Shown here: piece after piece, positions 41,491-48,576 of the stretch
Position numbering within the stretch: position 1 is the first letter of the stretch
Layout of the letters: the number at the start of each line of letters is the position of its first letter
NCBI RefSeq assembly: GCF_000012645.1
Contig: NC_007577.1
Coordinates: 620,001 to 684,000, forward strand
DNA length: 64,000 nt
Source: Prochlorococcus marinus str. MIT 9312
Lineage (GTDB): Bacteria; Cyanobacteriota; Cyanobacteriia; PCC-6307; Cyanobiaceae
Direction: 5' to 3'
The notes under the pieces: generated by a model
Database searches by the model: none
What the model saw: the letters and a program-made list of their open reading frames with translations, nothing else
What the model was told of the DNA's origin: nothing
Position numbers and translations under genes: made by a program

Positions 41491-41731
41491 CATTACTTTT
41501 ATCTTTTAAAAAAGGATCTTTTCTAGAAACTAGTGTTGATAAGAAAATTTAAAATATATTTTTGTATGATGTATCAAATTGACAATTAAAGTTACGAAAA
41601 ATAAATGGAAACTTGAATTTTGAAAAATTTGTCTCATCTGTTCAAATTAAGTCTTGATTCGGTTTTCTCTATGCCAATACTTCTCAATCCTTGAATTAAT
41701 CAAATAGGTTTATTTTAGTTAAAAACTTAAA

Positions 41732-41968
41732 ATGACAAAAGAAAAAACGGATTCAAAAAAATGTTCTGGAAAGAAAAACATTATGTTTGCCTATGGCTTT
41801 GTACAACTTGGTTCTAGTTTCATATCTGCAATAGCATTAGCCGCGATTGCTTTTGGATTCTGTTCAGTTAAAAAAGAGTCTAAACTCTTTAATTATTGTG
41901 TTGCCGAAATTATTGAAGATGGTGGTAAAAATTCTGAGGCCGTAAGATATTGCAATGGGGGCAATTAA
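41732..41968 (+). CDS. Small membrane-anchored Cys-containing protein, hypothetical
   Basis: 78 aa. A Lys-rich N-terminus (MTKEKTDSKKCSGKK), a span (LGSSFISAIALAAIAFGFC), then FNYCVAEIIEDGG and EAVRYCNGGN. The paired Cys in the C-terminal domain recall a widespread small Prochlorococcus protein type ending in LCNG; assignment is tentative. Confidence 0.55.
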   Translation: MTKEKTDSKKCSGKKNIMFAYGFVQLGSSFISAIALAAIAFGFCSVKKESKLFNYCVAEIIEDGGKNSEAVRYCNGGN

Positions 41969-41990
41969 AAATATTTCACATAATAATTAA

Positions 41991-42233
41991 ATGAATTCAA
42001 CATGTGATTTGATTATTGAATCCTTAAAAGATGAGCCAATTGGAGATACTGATCACTTTATTTGGTTTATAACAGATATTGGCATTGTTGCCCTTTTTAA
42101 AAGAGGGGAGAACTTCGAAAAATATAGTTCTAATGTCGAAATTGAGGCAAATAAAATAGATTTGGATATAAGCAAAGAAGAAAAGGAGTATCTCAATATT
42201 AAAGAGAAACAATTTTTCTTATTTTATTCATAA
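41991..42233 (+). CDS. Acidic soluble hypothetical protein
   Basis: 80 aa: MNSTCDLIIESLKDEPIG, FIWFITDIGIVALFKRG, then an acidic helical part (EIEANKIDLDISKEEKEY). Preferred over a minus-strand frame because of its normal charged composition and gene-like start. No family recognised. Confidence 0.5.
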   Translation: MNSTCDLIIESLKDEPIGDTDHFIWFITDIGIVALFKRGENFEKYSSNVEIEANKIDLDISKEEKEYLNIKEKQFFLFYS

Positions 42234-42253
42234 TTTAAAATCTATTTCACGAT

Positions 42254-42445
42254 TTAGTAAGATGGCTCAAGGTTAAAGCTTGGCTGCTTAATATTATTTT
42301 CGCTAATTAATTCGTACGTAAGTTCTTTATTTAGGGCATTTATATAGGATGTATAAAGTTTCCCCCAAACAAATTCGAATTCATCTTTACTTAAATTCTT
42401 GAAAAGAATTTCTCCTTTAAAGTAAATGTGATAAGAATCATTCAT
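42254..42445 (-). CDS. Small hypothetical protein
   Basis: 63 aa: YHIYFKGEILFKNLSKDEF, then WGKLYTSYINALNKEL. A beta-hairpin followed by helix is suggested. The style is that of short proteins shared among marine picocyanobacteria and their phages, but I cannot name the family. Confidence 0.5.
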   Translation of the reverse strand: MNDSYHIYFKGEILFKNLSKDEFEFVWGKLYTSYINALNKELTYELISENNIKQPSFNLEPSY

Positions 42446-42541
42446 AGTGAAAAATCAATCTTATCCTTTTTAACGCAAAGAATTCTGTATGTAGTATTGT
42501 CTGCTACTAAAAAAGATTAATAAATGGGATGAGAAATACTC

Positions 42542-42853
42542 TTAAACCATTCGTGTATTCATTTTTTGTTTTTTGAATAATCCAACTGTCTCATCAAGAT
42601 CCATGCATGGCTGAATACTTATATCCATTAACCTTCTCCAGGGATGCCATTGCTTCCAAATCGTCTCAAGAGAATCTGCGCTAACTACAGAATGTCCAAT
42701 ACCATTTTGAACCATAAAAATCCAAGAATGGACCTCATAGTTTTCAGGTCTGTTTTGAGGGCCGCCTGATTCGTACCAATTAATTAGCATTTCTGCCCCT
42801 TCTTCTTGATCCTCGCCATCAGTAAATTCGTAGGAAATCAAATACCTTTGCAT
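42542..42853 (-). CDS. DUF3303-like protein
   Basis: 103 aa. MQRYLISYEFTDGEDQEEG, INWYESGGPQNRPENYEV, SADSLETIWKQWHPWRRL and ISIQPCMDLDETVGLFK follow the pattern of DUF3303, a small alpha+beta barrel-like family in cyanobacteria. Function unknown. Complete length. Confidence 0.7.
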   Translation of the reverse strand: MQRYLISYEFTDGEDQEEGAEMLINWYESGGPQNRPENYEVHSWIFMVQNGIGHSVVSADSLETIWKQWHPWRRLMDISIQPCMDLDETVGLFKKQKMNTRMV

Positions 42854-42953
42854 ATAGATTATTATTAAAATCTCTAAACTATTTTAACTCTAGATTTAGA
42901 TATTGCCTTCCAATTTAAAAAATGCTATGAAGTTTATAGAATTGATTGTTTAA

Positions 42954-43058
42954 ATGGCAGAAGGATTTGGAAAAATTAAAAAAAATGTCTTAAGTAATAT
43001 ATCTTTTATAAATAAGACAATTTTGAAGTATTTTCAAAACCATGACCTATTCGTATAG
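42954..43058 (+). CDS. Tiny basic hypothetical protein
   Basis: 34 aa from ATG at 42954: MAEGFGKIKKNVLSN, then ISFINKTILKYFQNHD. No family; supported only by the frame, composition and an otherwise empty gap (42854-43135). Confidence 0.3.
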   Translation: MAEGFGKIKKNVLSNISFINKTILKYFQNHDLFV

Positions 43059-43135
43059 CTCCAGTTGATAGATAATATTTGATACTTTTTAAAACACAAT
43101 AAATTAGTTATTATGTTTATGCTTAAGAGATTTTA

Positions 43136-43519
43136 ATGAAAAATAAAAAGGATAATCGTGATCCAATTGATAATTTAGAGTATGAAAAAGTTCTAGAAGA
43201 AGAAATAATTAATTCATACGAAAGTAAATTGCATAAAGATACTGAACAAGATAGTAAAAAGATTAAACTCTATAGACTTAAAAGAACTCCATTGGAGATA
43301 GTAAATAGGTTATTTTTCTTTTTCTTTGTTGGAAGTTTTCTTTTCTCTTTGTTTTTAGCTTATTCAGAAAGTAAGTTGTGGTTCATACTTTATGTAATAA
43401 GTGCATTGTCATGTGTTTTCTATACTCCTAATAGAAAGGCACTTAAAGAATTAATAGCAGCTTGGCCTAATATAGAAGATCTCATTAAAGGGAGGAGTAT
43501 GTGGAGAAAAGGCAAATAA
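43136..43519 (+). CDS. Two-span membrane protein, hypothetical
   Basis: 127 aa. A charged N-terminal half (residues 1-55), then two hydrophobic segments (IVNRLFFFFFVGSFLFSLFL and LWFILYVISALSCVFY) and a basic tail ending SMWRKGK. First of three closely spaced plus-strand genes to 43753. No family recognised. Confidence 0.6.
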   Translation: MKNKKDNRDPIDNLEYEKVLEEEIINSYESKLHKDTEQDSKKIKLYRLKRTPLEIVNRLFFFFFVGSFLFSLFLAYSESKLWFILYVISALSCVFYTPNRKALKELIAAWPNIEDLIKGRSMWRKGK

Positions 43520-43526
43520 ATAGTTT

Positions 43527-43619
43527 ATGAAACCGTTAAGTTCATTTAAAAAATGGTTATTAAATATCCTTGTGCCATACATAGAGGGCACCAACAAGAA
43601 AAAAGAGGATAAAAAATGA
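43527..43619 (+). CDS. Tiny basic hypothetical protein
   Basis: 30 aa from ATG at 43527: MKPLSSFKKWLLNIL then VPYIEGTNKKKEDKK. An amphipathic N-terminus and a Lys-rich end. Stop overlaps the next ATG (ATGA), implying coupling. Confidence 0.45.
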   Translation: MKPLSSFKKWLLNILVPYIEGTNKKKEDKK

Positions 43620-43753
43620 GTTTAATAAAGGTTGGAATTATTGTTGAAATTTTTTTGTTTGTAGGGGTTTTTTTATGGCTTAGGAAATTAACTAGTAAAA
43701 AAGGTAGGCAACCATCTCTATCAAAAAAAACAATAAAAAATCTCAAATTGTAG
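43616..43753 (+). CDS. Tiny single-span membrane protein
   Basis: 45 aa from ATG at 43616: MSLIKVGIIVEIFLFV, GVFLWLRKLTSKKGRQ, then a basic Ser/Lys tail. Overlaps the upstream stop. No family recognised. Confidence 0.5.
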   Translation: MSLIKVGIIVEIFLFVGVFLWLRKLTSKKGRQPSLSKKTIKNLKL

Positions 43754-43873
43754 AATTTTGATCACAAATAAGGAATCTTTATAGAGAGATCAAATTTATG
43801 GGAAAATTCTTTACTTTTTTTCTCTCGTTTTGTGTATGAAATCGGTTAGAACATCTATAACTTTCTTAAAAAT

Positions 43874-44227
43874 ATGGTTTCCTCCATTCAAGGTCTTGCT
43901 CCAATAACTAATCCATTAAATAGTGTCTTAATTGAAAAGAAACTAATAAATGTTGATCAAAAGTTCATTCAACTTGTTTCTCTGGCAGAAGGATTACCTC
44001 GCACAGAAGTTATTGAAAGTAATAGAAATTATTGGAGAGGTGTTTGTAGAAGCTTAATTTTTAGATTTCCAGATGATCTCGAAATTTTGAAGCTTGACGT
44101 AAGAAGTTATGTAGATAGATCAAAAGGCATTATTCAGATAAGATCCGCAGCAAGATTAGGACAATCAGATTTAGGTGTAAATCTTAGAAGAGTGGAATAC
44201 TTGTTTAATCAATTAGAGAAATTTTAA
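43874..44227 (+). CDS. DUF1499-like protein
   Basis: 117 aa. FRFPDDLEILKLDVR, SYVDRSKGIIQIRSAARLGQ and SDLGVNLRRVEYLF correspond to the C-terminal signature of DUF1499 (IQVRSASRxGxSDxGxNRxRxE). The N-terminal half is shortened compared with typical members. Function unknown. Confidence 0.8.
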   Translation: MVSSIQGLAPITNPLNSVLIEKKLINVDQKFIQLVSLAEGLPRTEVIESNRNYWRGVCRSLIFRFPDDLEILKLDVRSYVDRSKGIIQIRSAARLGQSDLGVNLRRVEYLFNQLEKF

Positions 44228-44304
44228 TTAATCTATTTTTTATAAATTTAAGGTTCTTTTTGCTAATTAGGTGTGCTTTAATTCATAAGAATATTTGAAA
44301 TGCC

Positions 44305-44436
44305 ATGATAAAGATTATCTTAGTTGGAATTATTATAGCGCTTGTATATTCTCAACCTGACCTTCGTCTTACAGTTGCCGACTGGTTAAAAGCAGCCTCT
44401 GATTTTCTTATTGAATCAGTACAGGTAAAACCTTGA
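44305..44436 (+). CDS. Small single-span hypothetical protein
   Basis: 43 aa from ATG at 44305: MIKIILVGIIIALVYSQ then PDLRLTVADWLKAASD and a short tail. N-terminal span plus amphipathic helix. No family recognised. Confidence 0.5.
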   Translation: MIKIILVGIIIALVYSQPDLRLTVADWLKAASDFLIESVQVKP

Positions 44437-44455
44437 ATTAATTTTTAATGAAGCA

Positions 44456-44542
44456 TTAAATAAGACCTGAGACAGTAAGCATTTGTTTAATGCATACAGC
44501 TACGAAAATAAGTATTATTATCCTGCTTAAAATGTATTTCAC
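44456..44542 (-). CDS. Tiny hydrophobic peptide with GTG start
   Basis: 28 aa from GTG at 44542: MKYILSRIIILIFVAV then CIKQMLTVSGLI. Same plan as the 28-aa peptide at 37584. Weak evidence. Confidence 0.25.
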   Translation of the reverse strand: MKYILSRIIILIFVAVCIKQMLTVSGLI

Positions 44543-44619
44543 TTAAACAAATAAATAGTTTTAGGAACATAATAGAAAATTTTTTTGAAATTTTTGAATA
44601 GTTAACGATAATAAGGGAT

Positions 44620-45675
44620 ATGAAGCTTAGATTATTTGAGTTCTATTTTATTAAAGACTATTTAAGGCCTTGGTTTGGTCTTATTTATTCTTTATTCTTT
44701 CTGTTTTTTTTAGGTGCAATTGGTTATCGAATAACAGAGGGATGGGAATGGAGTGATTGCTTATGGATGGTTCTGATCACAATAACCACTATTGGTTTTG
44801 GAGAAGTTCAACCTTTAAGTCCTGAAGGCAGGATAGTAACTGTTTTAGTAATCGTTGGCGGATTGATATTTATTCAATTTACCTTTCAAAAAGCTGTTAG
44901 ATTATTCGAATCCGGCTATTTTCAAAGAGTAAACGAATTACGTTTTAAAAGACTTCTTAGAAAAATGGAAAATCATGTAATTTTGTGCGGATATGGGAGG
45001 GTAGGTCAGGAAATATCAAACCAAATAAAAACGCAAAATATTCCAATTATTGTTGTTGAGAGTGATGAAGATAGAAAAAAGATTGCGGAAGAAAATGGTT
45101 TAGAAGTACTTTGTGCTGACGCCACTCTTGATGAGACGTTAAAACTGGCAGGATTAGAAAAATGCAAAAGTTTGGTTGTTACCTTGCCTAATGATGCTGC
45201 AAATTTATATGTGGTTTTAAGCGCTAAAGGAATAAGAAGTTCTATAAGAGTAATTGCAAGAGCTGGAACTGAAGAAGCTGCAAGTAAATTGAGATTAGCT
45301 GGAGCAAGTATAGTCGTAAGCCCTTATATAGCTGCAGGAAGAGCAATGGCATCAATGGCTTTAAGACCAATAGCTATCGACTTCCTTGATCTGCTTGCAG
45401 GAAGTGAATGTGAAATTGAAGAATTTGAATTAAGTAATGATATTAGTCTTTTTGAAACAGCAGAGAAAAGATCACTCTCTGAACTTGGAATAGGCAAAAA
45501 GAGTGGTGCAAAAATTTTGGCTATAAAAGAGAACGAAAAATTATTTACCAACCCTGGCGGCAATTTCATACTTCAACCTGGTCAGGTATTAATAGCATTT
45601 GGTAGTAAAGAACAACTAAATATTTTGAATGGTTTGTTGGGTAATCTTGTTGTAGCAGTAGAGTTATTAAAATAA
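44620..45675 (+). CDS. Two-span potassium channel with TrkA-N (RCK) domain
   Basis: 351 aa. Two membrane helices flank a pore loop with filter TITTIGFGEVQP near residues 52-63 (usually TVGYGD), at about residues 20-90. A cytoplasmic RCK domain follows: HVILCGYGRVGQEISNQI near 114-131 binds NAD or another nucleotide, then a TrkA-C part from about 265. A tetrameric cation channel with ligand gating is expected. The GFGE filter variant may alter K+ selectivity. Confidence 0.88.
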   Translation: MKLRLFEFYFIKDYLRPWFGLIYSLFFLFFLGAIGYRITEGWEWSDCLWMVLITITTIGFGEVQPLSPEGRIVTVLVIVGGLIFIQFTFQKAVRLFESGYFQRVNELRFKRLLRKMENHVILCGYGRVGQEISNQIKTQNIPIIVVESDEDRKKIAEENGLEVLCADATLDETLKLAGLEKCKSLVVTLPNDAANLYVVLSAKGIRSSIRVIARAGTEEAASKLRLAGASIVVSPYIAAGRAMASMALRPIAIDFLDLLAGSECEIEEFELSNDISLFETAEKRSLSELGIGKKSGAKILAIKENEKLFTNPGGNFILQPGQVLIAFGSKEQLNILNGLLGNLVVAVELLK

Positions 45676-45729
45676 ATAGATTGAGATTAAGAATTAATTG
45701 CTAAATTAATTGTGGGTCAAATAAATCAA

Positions 45730-46083
45730 ATGAAAATATTTAAATTTCTAATCGTAATTCCTGTAATAACATTAATAATTATTTTTCAAACCTCTGTGCA
45801 AAATAGATATCTAATGGCTTCTGATATTAGAAATGGAGAAACAATTTTTAGAAATGTTTGTGCAGGCTGCCATGTAAGAGGGGGATCAGTTGTTCTTAAA
45901 GGATCCAAATCATTAAAACTTTCTGACCTTGAAAAAAGAGGAATAGCAGATGAGATTTCAATAGCAAAAATTGCTAATGAGGGTATTGGTTACATGAAAG
46001 GTTATAAAAAGAAATTAAAGGATGGAGAGGATAAGGTTCTTGCACAATGGATTATTCAAAATGCAGAAAACGGTTGGGAGTAG
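45730..46083 (+). CDS. Class I cytochrome c, c6-like
   Basis: 117 aa from ATG at 45730 (GTG at 45712 is in frame but the ATG opens a normal signal peptide, MKIFKFLIVIPVITLIII). One haem site, NVCAGCHVRGG (CxxCH), with a likely axial Met in GIGYMKGY and the C-terminal Trp segment AENGWE seen in cytochrome c6. Lumenal or periplasmic electron carrier. It differs from main c6 proteins and may be a low-abundance relative such as c6C. Confidence 0.85.
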   Translation: MKIFKFLIVIPVITLIIIFQTSVQNRYLMASDIRNGETIFRNVCAGCHVRGGSVVLKGSKSLKLSDLEKRGIADEISIAKIANEGIGYMKGYKKKLKDGEDKVLAQWIIQNAENGWE

Positions 46084-46094
46084 ATGAAAAGTTT

Positions 46095-46138
46095 GCTTCT
46101 TTAATATGTTTGTGTGAGGAAAATTAAAGAAGCGTTTT
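46095..46138 (+). terminator. Rho-independent terminator after the cytochrome gene
   Basis: Ten-base perfect stem GCTTCTTTAA (46095-46104) / TTAAAGAAGC (46124-46133) followed by GTTTTTA, located just past the cytochrome stop. Confidence 0.75.
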
Positions 46139-46278
46139 TATATTAAATAAACAGGTTTAAGGACAAATTAAAAAGCTAATAAGATCAAATAAAAAAATAA
46201 GCATTGAATGTAAAGTAAATATGAAATAATTAGATCAAATAATTTTGATTATATAAAATAAAATTGTTGGAACTTTAA

Positions 46279-47007
46279 ATGGCTATTAAAGATCATAAAA
46301 GTTTGCAAGACTCAAGAATTCTTCTTGTAGAGGATGATAAGAGTATTAGGCTTACTGTCAGTGAAACCTTGATCAGCGAAGGTTTCAAAGTATCAAGTTT
46401 CAAAGACGGTTTAAGTGCCTTAGATTTTATTAATAATGATATTAAAAAAGATGTTGACCTAATAATTCTAGATTTAATGTTGCCAGGACTAAATGGATTA
46501 GAGTTATGTAGAAAAATAAGAAATGATGAAGACTATACACCCATACTAATTTTGAGTGCTAAAGATAATGAATCAGACAGGGTTCTTGGATTAGAGGTTG
46601 GTGCAGATGATTATTTAACAAAACCTTTTGGTTTAAATGAATTAATTGCTAGATCTAGAGCATTAATAAGAAGATCTAAACGTAATAAAAAATATATAGA
46701 AAACTCAAAAACTGTTCTCGAGTTTAATCATATAAAAATGTTCTTGGAAGAATGTAGGGTAACTTCTTTTGATAGAGAAATAACATTATCTCCAAAAGAA
46801 TTTAAATTATTAGAGTTATTTATGAAAAATCCAAAAAGAGTATGGTCAAGGGATTTAATACTTGAAAAAATATGGGAAATTGACTTTATTGGTGATACTA
46901 AAACTGTAGATGTTCATGTTAGGTGGCTCAGAGAGAAATTAGAAGAAGATCCCTCAGCTCCAAAGTTTCTTAAAACTGTAAGAGGTTTTGGATATAAGTT
47001 TGGATGA
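46279..47007 (+). CDS. phoB: Phosphate response regulator PhoB
   Basis: 242 aa. Receiver domain about residues 12-130 with EDD (acidic pocket), the phospho-acceptor Asp in LIILDLMLPGLNG and the conserved Lys in YLTKPFGLNEL; then an OmpR-type winged helix from about 145 (SPKEFKLLELFMKNP, TVDVHVRWLREKLE, VRGFGYKFG). Activates the pho regulon in this window. Its stop overlaps the phoR ATG by four bases. Confidence 0.94.
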   Translation: MAIKDHKSLQDSRILLVEDDKSIRLTVSETLISEGFKVSSFKDGLSALDFINNDIKKDVDLIILDLMLPGLNGLELCRKIRNDEDYTPILILSAKDNESDRVLGLEVGADDYLTKPFGLNELIARSRALIRRSKRNKKYIENSKTVLEFNHIKMFLEECRVTSFDREITLSPKEFKLLELFMKNPKRVWSRDLILEKIWEIDFIGDTKTVDVHVRWLREKLEEDPSAPKFLKTVRGFGYKFG

Positions 47008-48164
47008 AAATGAAAACACTACAAGAAGTATTATTTTTTTTACATCAGAAGTGGAAAATAAAAGTCAAGCATTTTTCTCAATCAAAAGAAAAAAAATTTG
47101 AAGTTGATAAAAATAAGTATAAAAAAACTATTGATTTCCCATTTGATAAAATTAAACCTCAAGAAGTGTTGTCTTGGTTAGATTATTCATCGCAAGGGTG
47201 GATAATCTTATCATCTGATCTAACAATAAAATTTATCAATCAGAAAGCTTTATCTCTTATTAGGGTTATCAAATATAAAGATGTTATTGGAAAAGCAATT
47301 AATGATATTAATGAGCTTGAAGTACTTAGTAATAAAATTCTATATTTAAGAAAAAAAGATTTCCCATTCAACCTTGATTTCATAATTGCGGGAGTACCCA
47401 TTTCGGTAAATATTGTTAGAGGAAGGAAAAAGAATTATTTAATATTATTGGAAAGTAAATTATCAATTGAATCGATAAAAAAACGACAAAATCAATTAAT
47501 TAATGATGTGTCTCATGAACTGAAAACTCCTCTTACATCACTTATCTTAATTGGGGAAAGACTTGAATCAGTAGTATCAAAAAAGGATAGGTATCTTGTT
47601 AAAAGACTTAAGAAAGAGTCAAAAAGATTAAGAAAAATGGCCGAAGAGACTTTAGAGCTTTCTAAGCTAGAAAGTAACGAAGATTTTAATAAAAACAAAA
47701 AAATATCTATTTCAGATTTGATTATGGAATCTTGGCAAACACTAAAACCGCTTGCAGAAAAAAAGGATATAAAAATAAATTTATTTTCTCCAACAAAATA
47801 TTATATATCTGGGGATATTGAAAATTTAAAAAGAGCATTTATAAATATTTTAGATAACGCTATTCGTTATTCCCCAACAAAAGAGGGCATACAAATTGAA
47901 ATTTTTAAGAGAGCTAGCTCTGTTGTTATAAGAGTTAGAGATAAAGGTATTGGATTAGAAGAAAATGAATCAAATGACATTTTTTCTCGTTTTTATCGTG
48001 GGGATCCATCAAGGACTAAATTTAAGAAAAGTGGAAGTGGTTTAGGTCTTTCAATTACAAAAAAAATAATTAATAACAATAAAGGTTTTATAAAGGCATT
48101 TAATCATAAAGATGGTGGAGCGATTATTGAAACTATCTTTCCGTGTCTTAATACAGATTTATAG
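47004..48164 (+). CDS. phoR: Phosphate sensor histidine kinase PhoR
   Basis: 386 aa, apparently intact. A basic N-terminus without obvious periplasmic domain, a PAS-like region about residues 55-150, the H-box DVSHELKTPLTSLIL near 168-182, N-box NILDNAIRYSP, G1 DKGIGLEENE, F-box FSRFYRGDPSR, G2 SGSGLGLSIT. It should phosphorylate PhoB. phoR is missing or frameshifted in some Prochlorococcus strains, so intactness is informative. Confidence 0.93.
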   Translation: MKMKTLQEVLFFLHQKWKIKVKHFSQSKEKKFEVDKNKYKKTIDFPFDKIKPQEVLSWLDYSSQGWIILSSDLTIKFINQKALSLIRVIKYKDVIGKAINDINELEVLSNKILYLRKKDFPFNLDFIIAGVPISVNIVRGRKKNYLILLESKLSIESIKKRQNQLINDVSHELKTPLTSLILIGERLESVVSKKDRYLVKRLKKESKRLRKMAEETLELSKLESNEDFNKNKKISISDLIMESWQTLKPLAEKKDIKINLFSPTKYYISGDIENLKRAFINILDNAIRYSPTKEGIQIEIFKRASSVVIRVRDKGIGLEENESNDIFSRFYRGDPSRTKFKKSGSGLGLSITKKIINNNKGFIKAFNHKDGGAIIETIFPCLNTDL

Positions 48165-48171
48165 GGAAAAT

Positions 48172-48498
48172 TTAAAAAATATTAGGACATGATTTTTCTG
48201 CAATAAATTTTTTTAAATTCAAAACCCCTTCTCTTGTAAAAAGAATGCTTCCTTCTTTGGAGTCATCTGCCCAATAAGAATCTCTTTTGCCAATAGCTAA
48301 CCAAAACCTATCAGGTAATGTTGGCATGTACATACTCTCGAAAGCAGATGTTCCAATGTCATTTTCTTCTTTCATATCTTTGCATGCTTCTATCATTAGT
48401 TTGGGTCGATTTAAATAATGCCTGACACCCTGCCAATAATATTTTGTTTCAGCTTTAACTGGGGCGATGAATAAGATAATAAATATTAGGTATTTCAT
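48172..48498 (-). CDS. Secreted small hypothetical protein
   Basis: 108 aa. Signal peptide MKYLIFIILFIAPVKA, then ETKYYWQGVRHYLNRPK, two Cys (ACKDMKEEND and KSCPNIF) and PDRFWLAIGKRD. A small periplasmic protein next to the phosphatase gene; role in phosphate stress is inferred from position only. Confidence 0.65.
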   Translation of the reverse strand: MKYLIFIILFIAPVKAETKYYWQGVRHYLNRPKLMIEACKDMKEENDIGTSAFESMYMPTLPDRFWLAIGKRDSYWADDSKEGSILFTREGVLNLKKFIAEKSCPNIF

Positions 48499-48532
48499 GA
48501 TTTAACTTTTTTTAATTATAAGAACTGCAAAA

Positions 48533-48562
48533 AAAAGCCACCTTATATAAAAGGTGACTTTT
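48533..48562. terminator. Bidirectional terminator
   Basis: AAAAGCCACCTT / AAGGTGACTTTT with one C-A mismatch and a 5-6 nt loop, flanked by A and T runs. Lies just past the minus-strand phosphatase gene. Confidence 0.65.
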
Positions 48563-48576
48563 ATTAGTAGTTTTAA

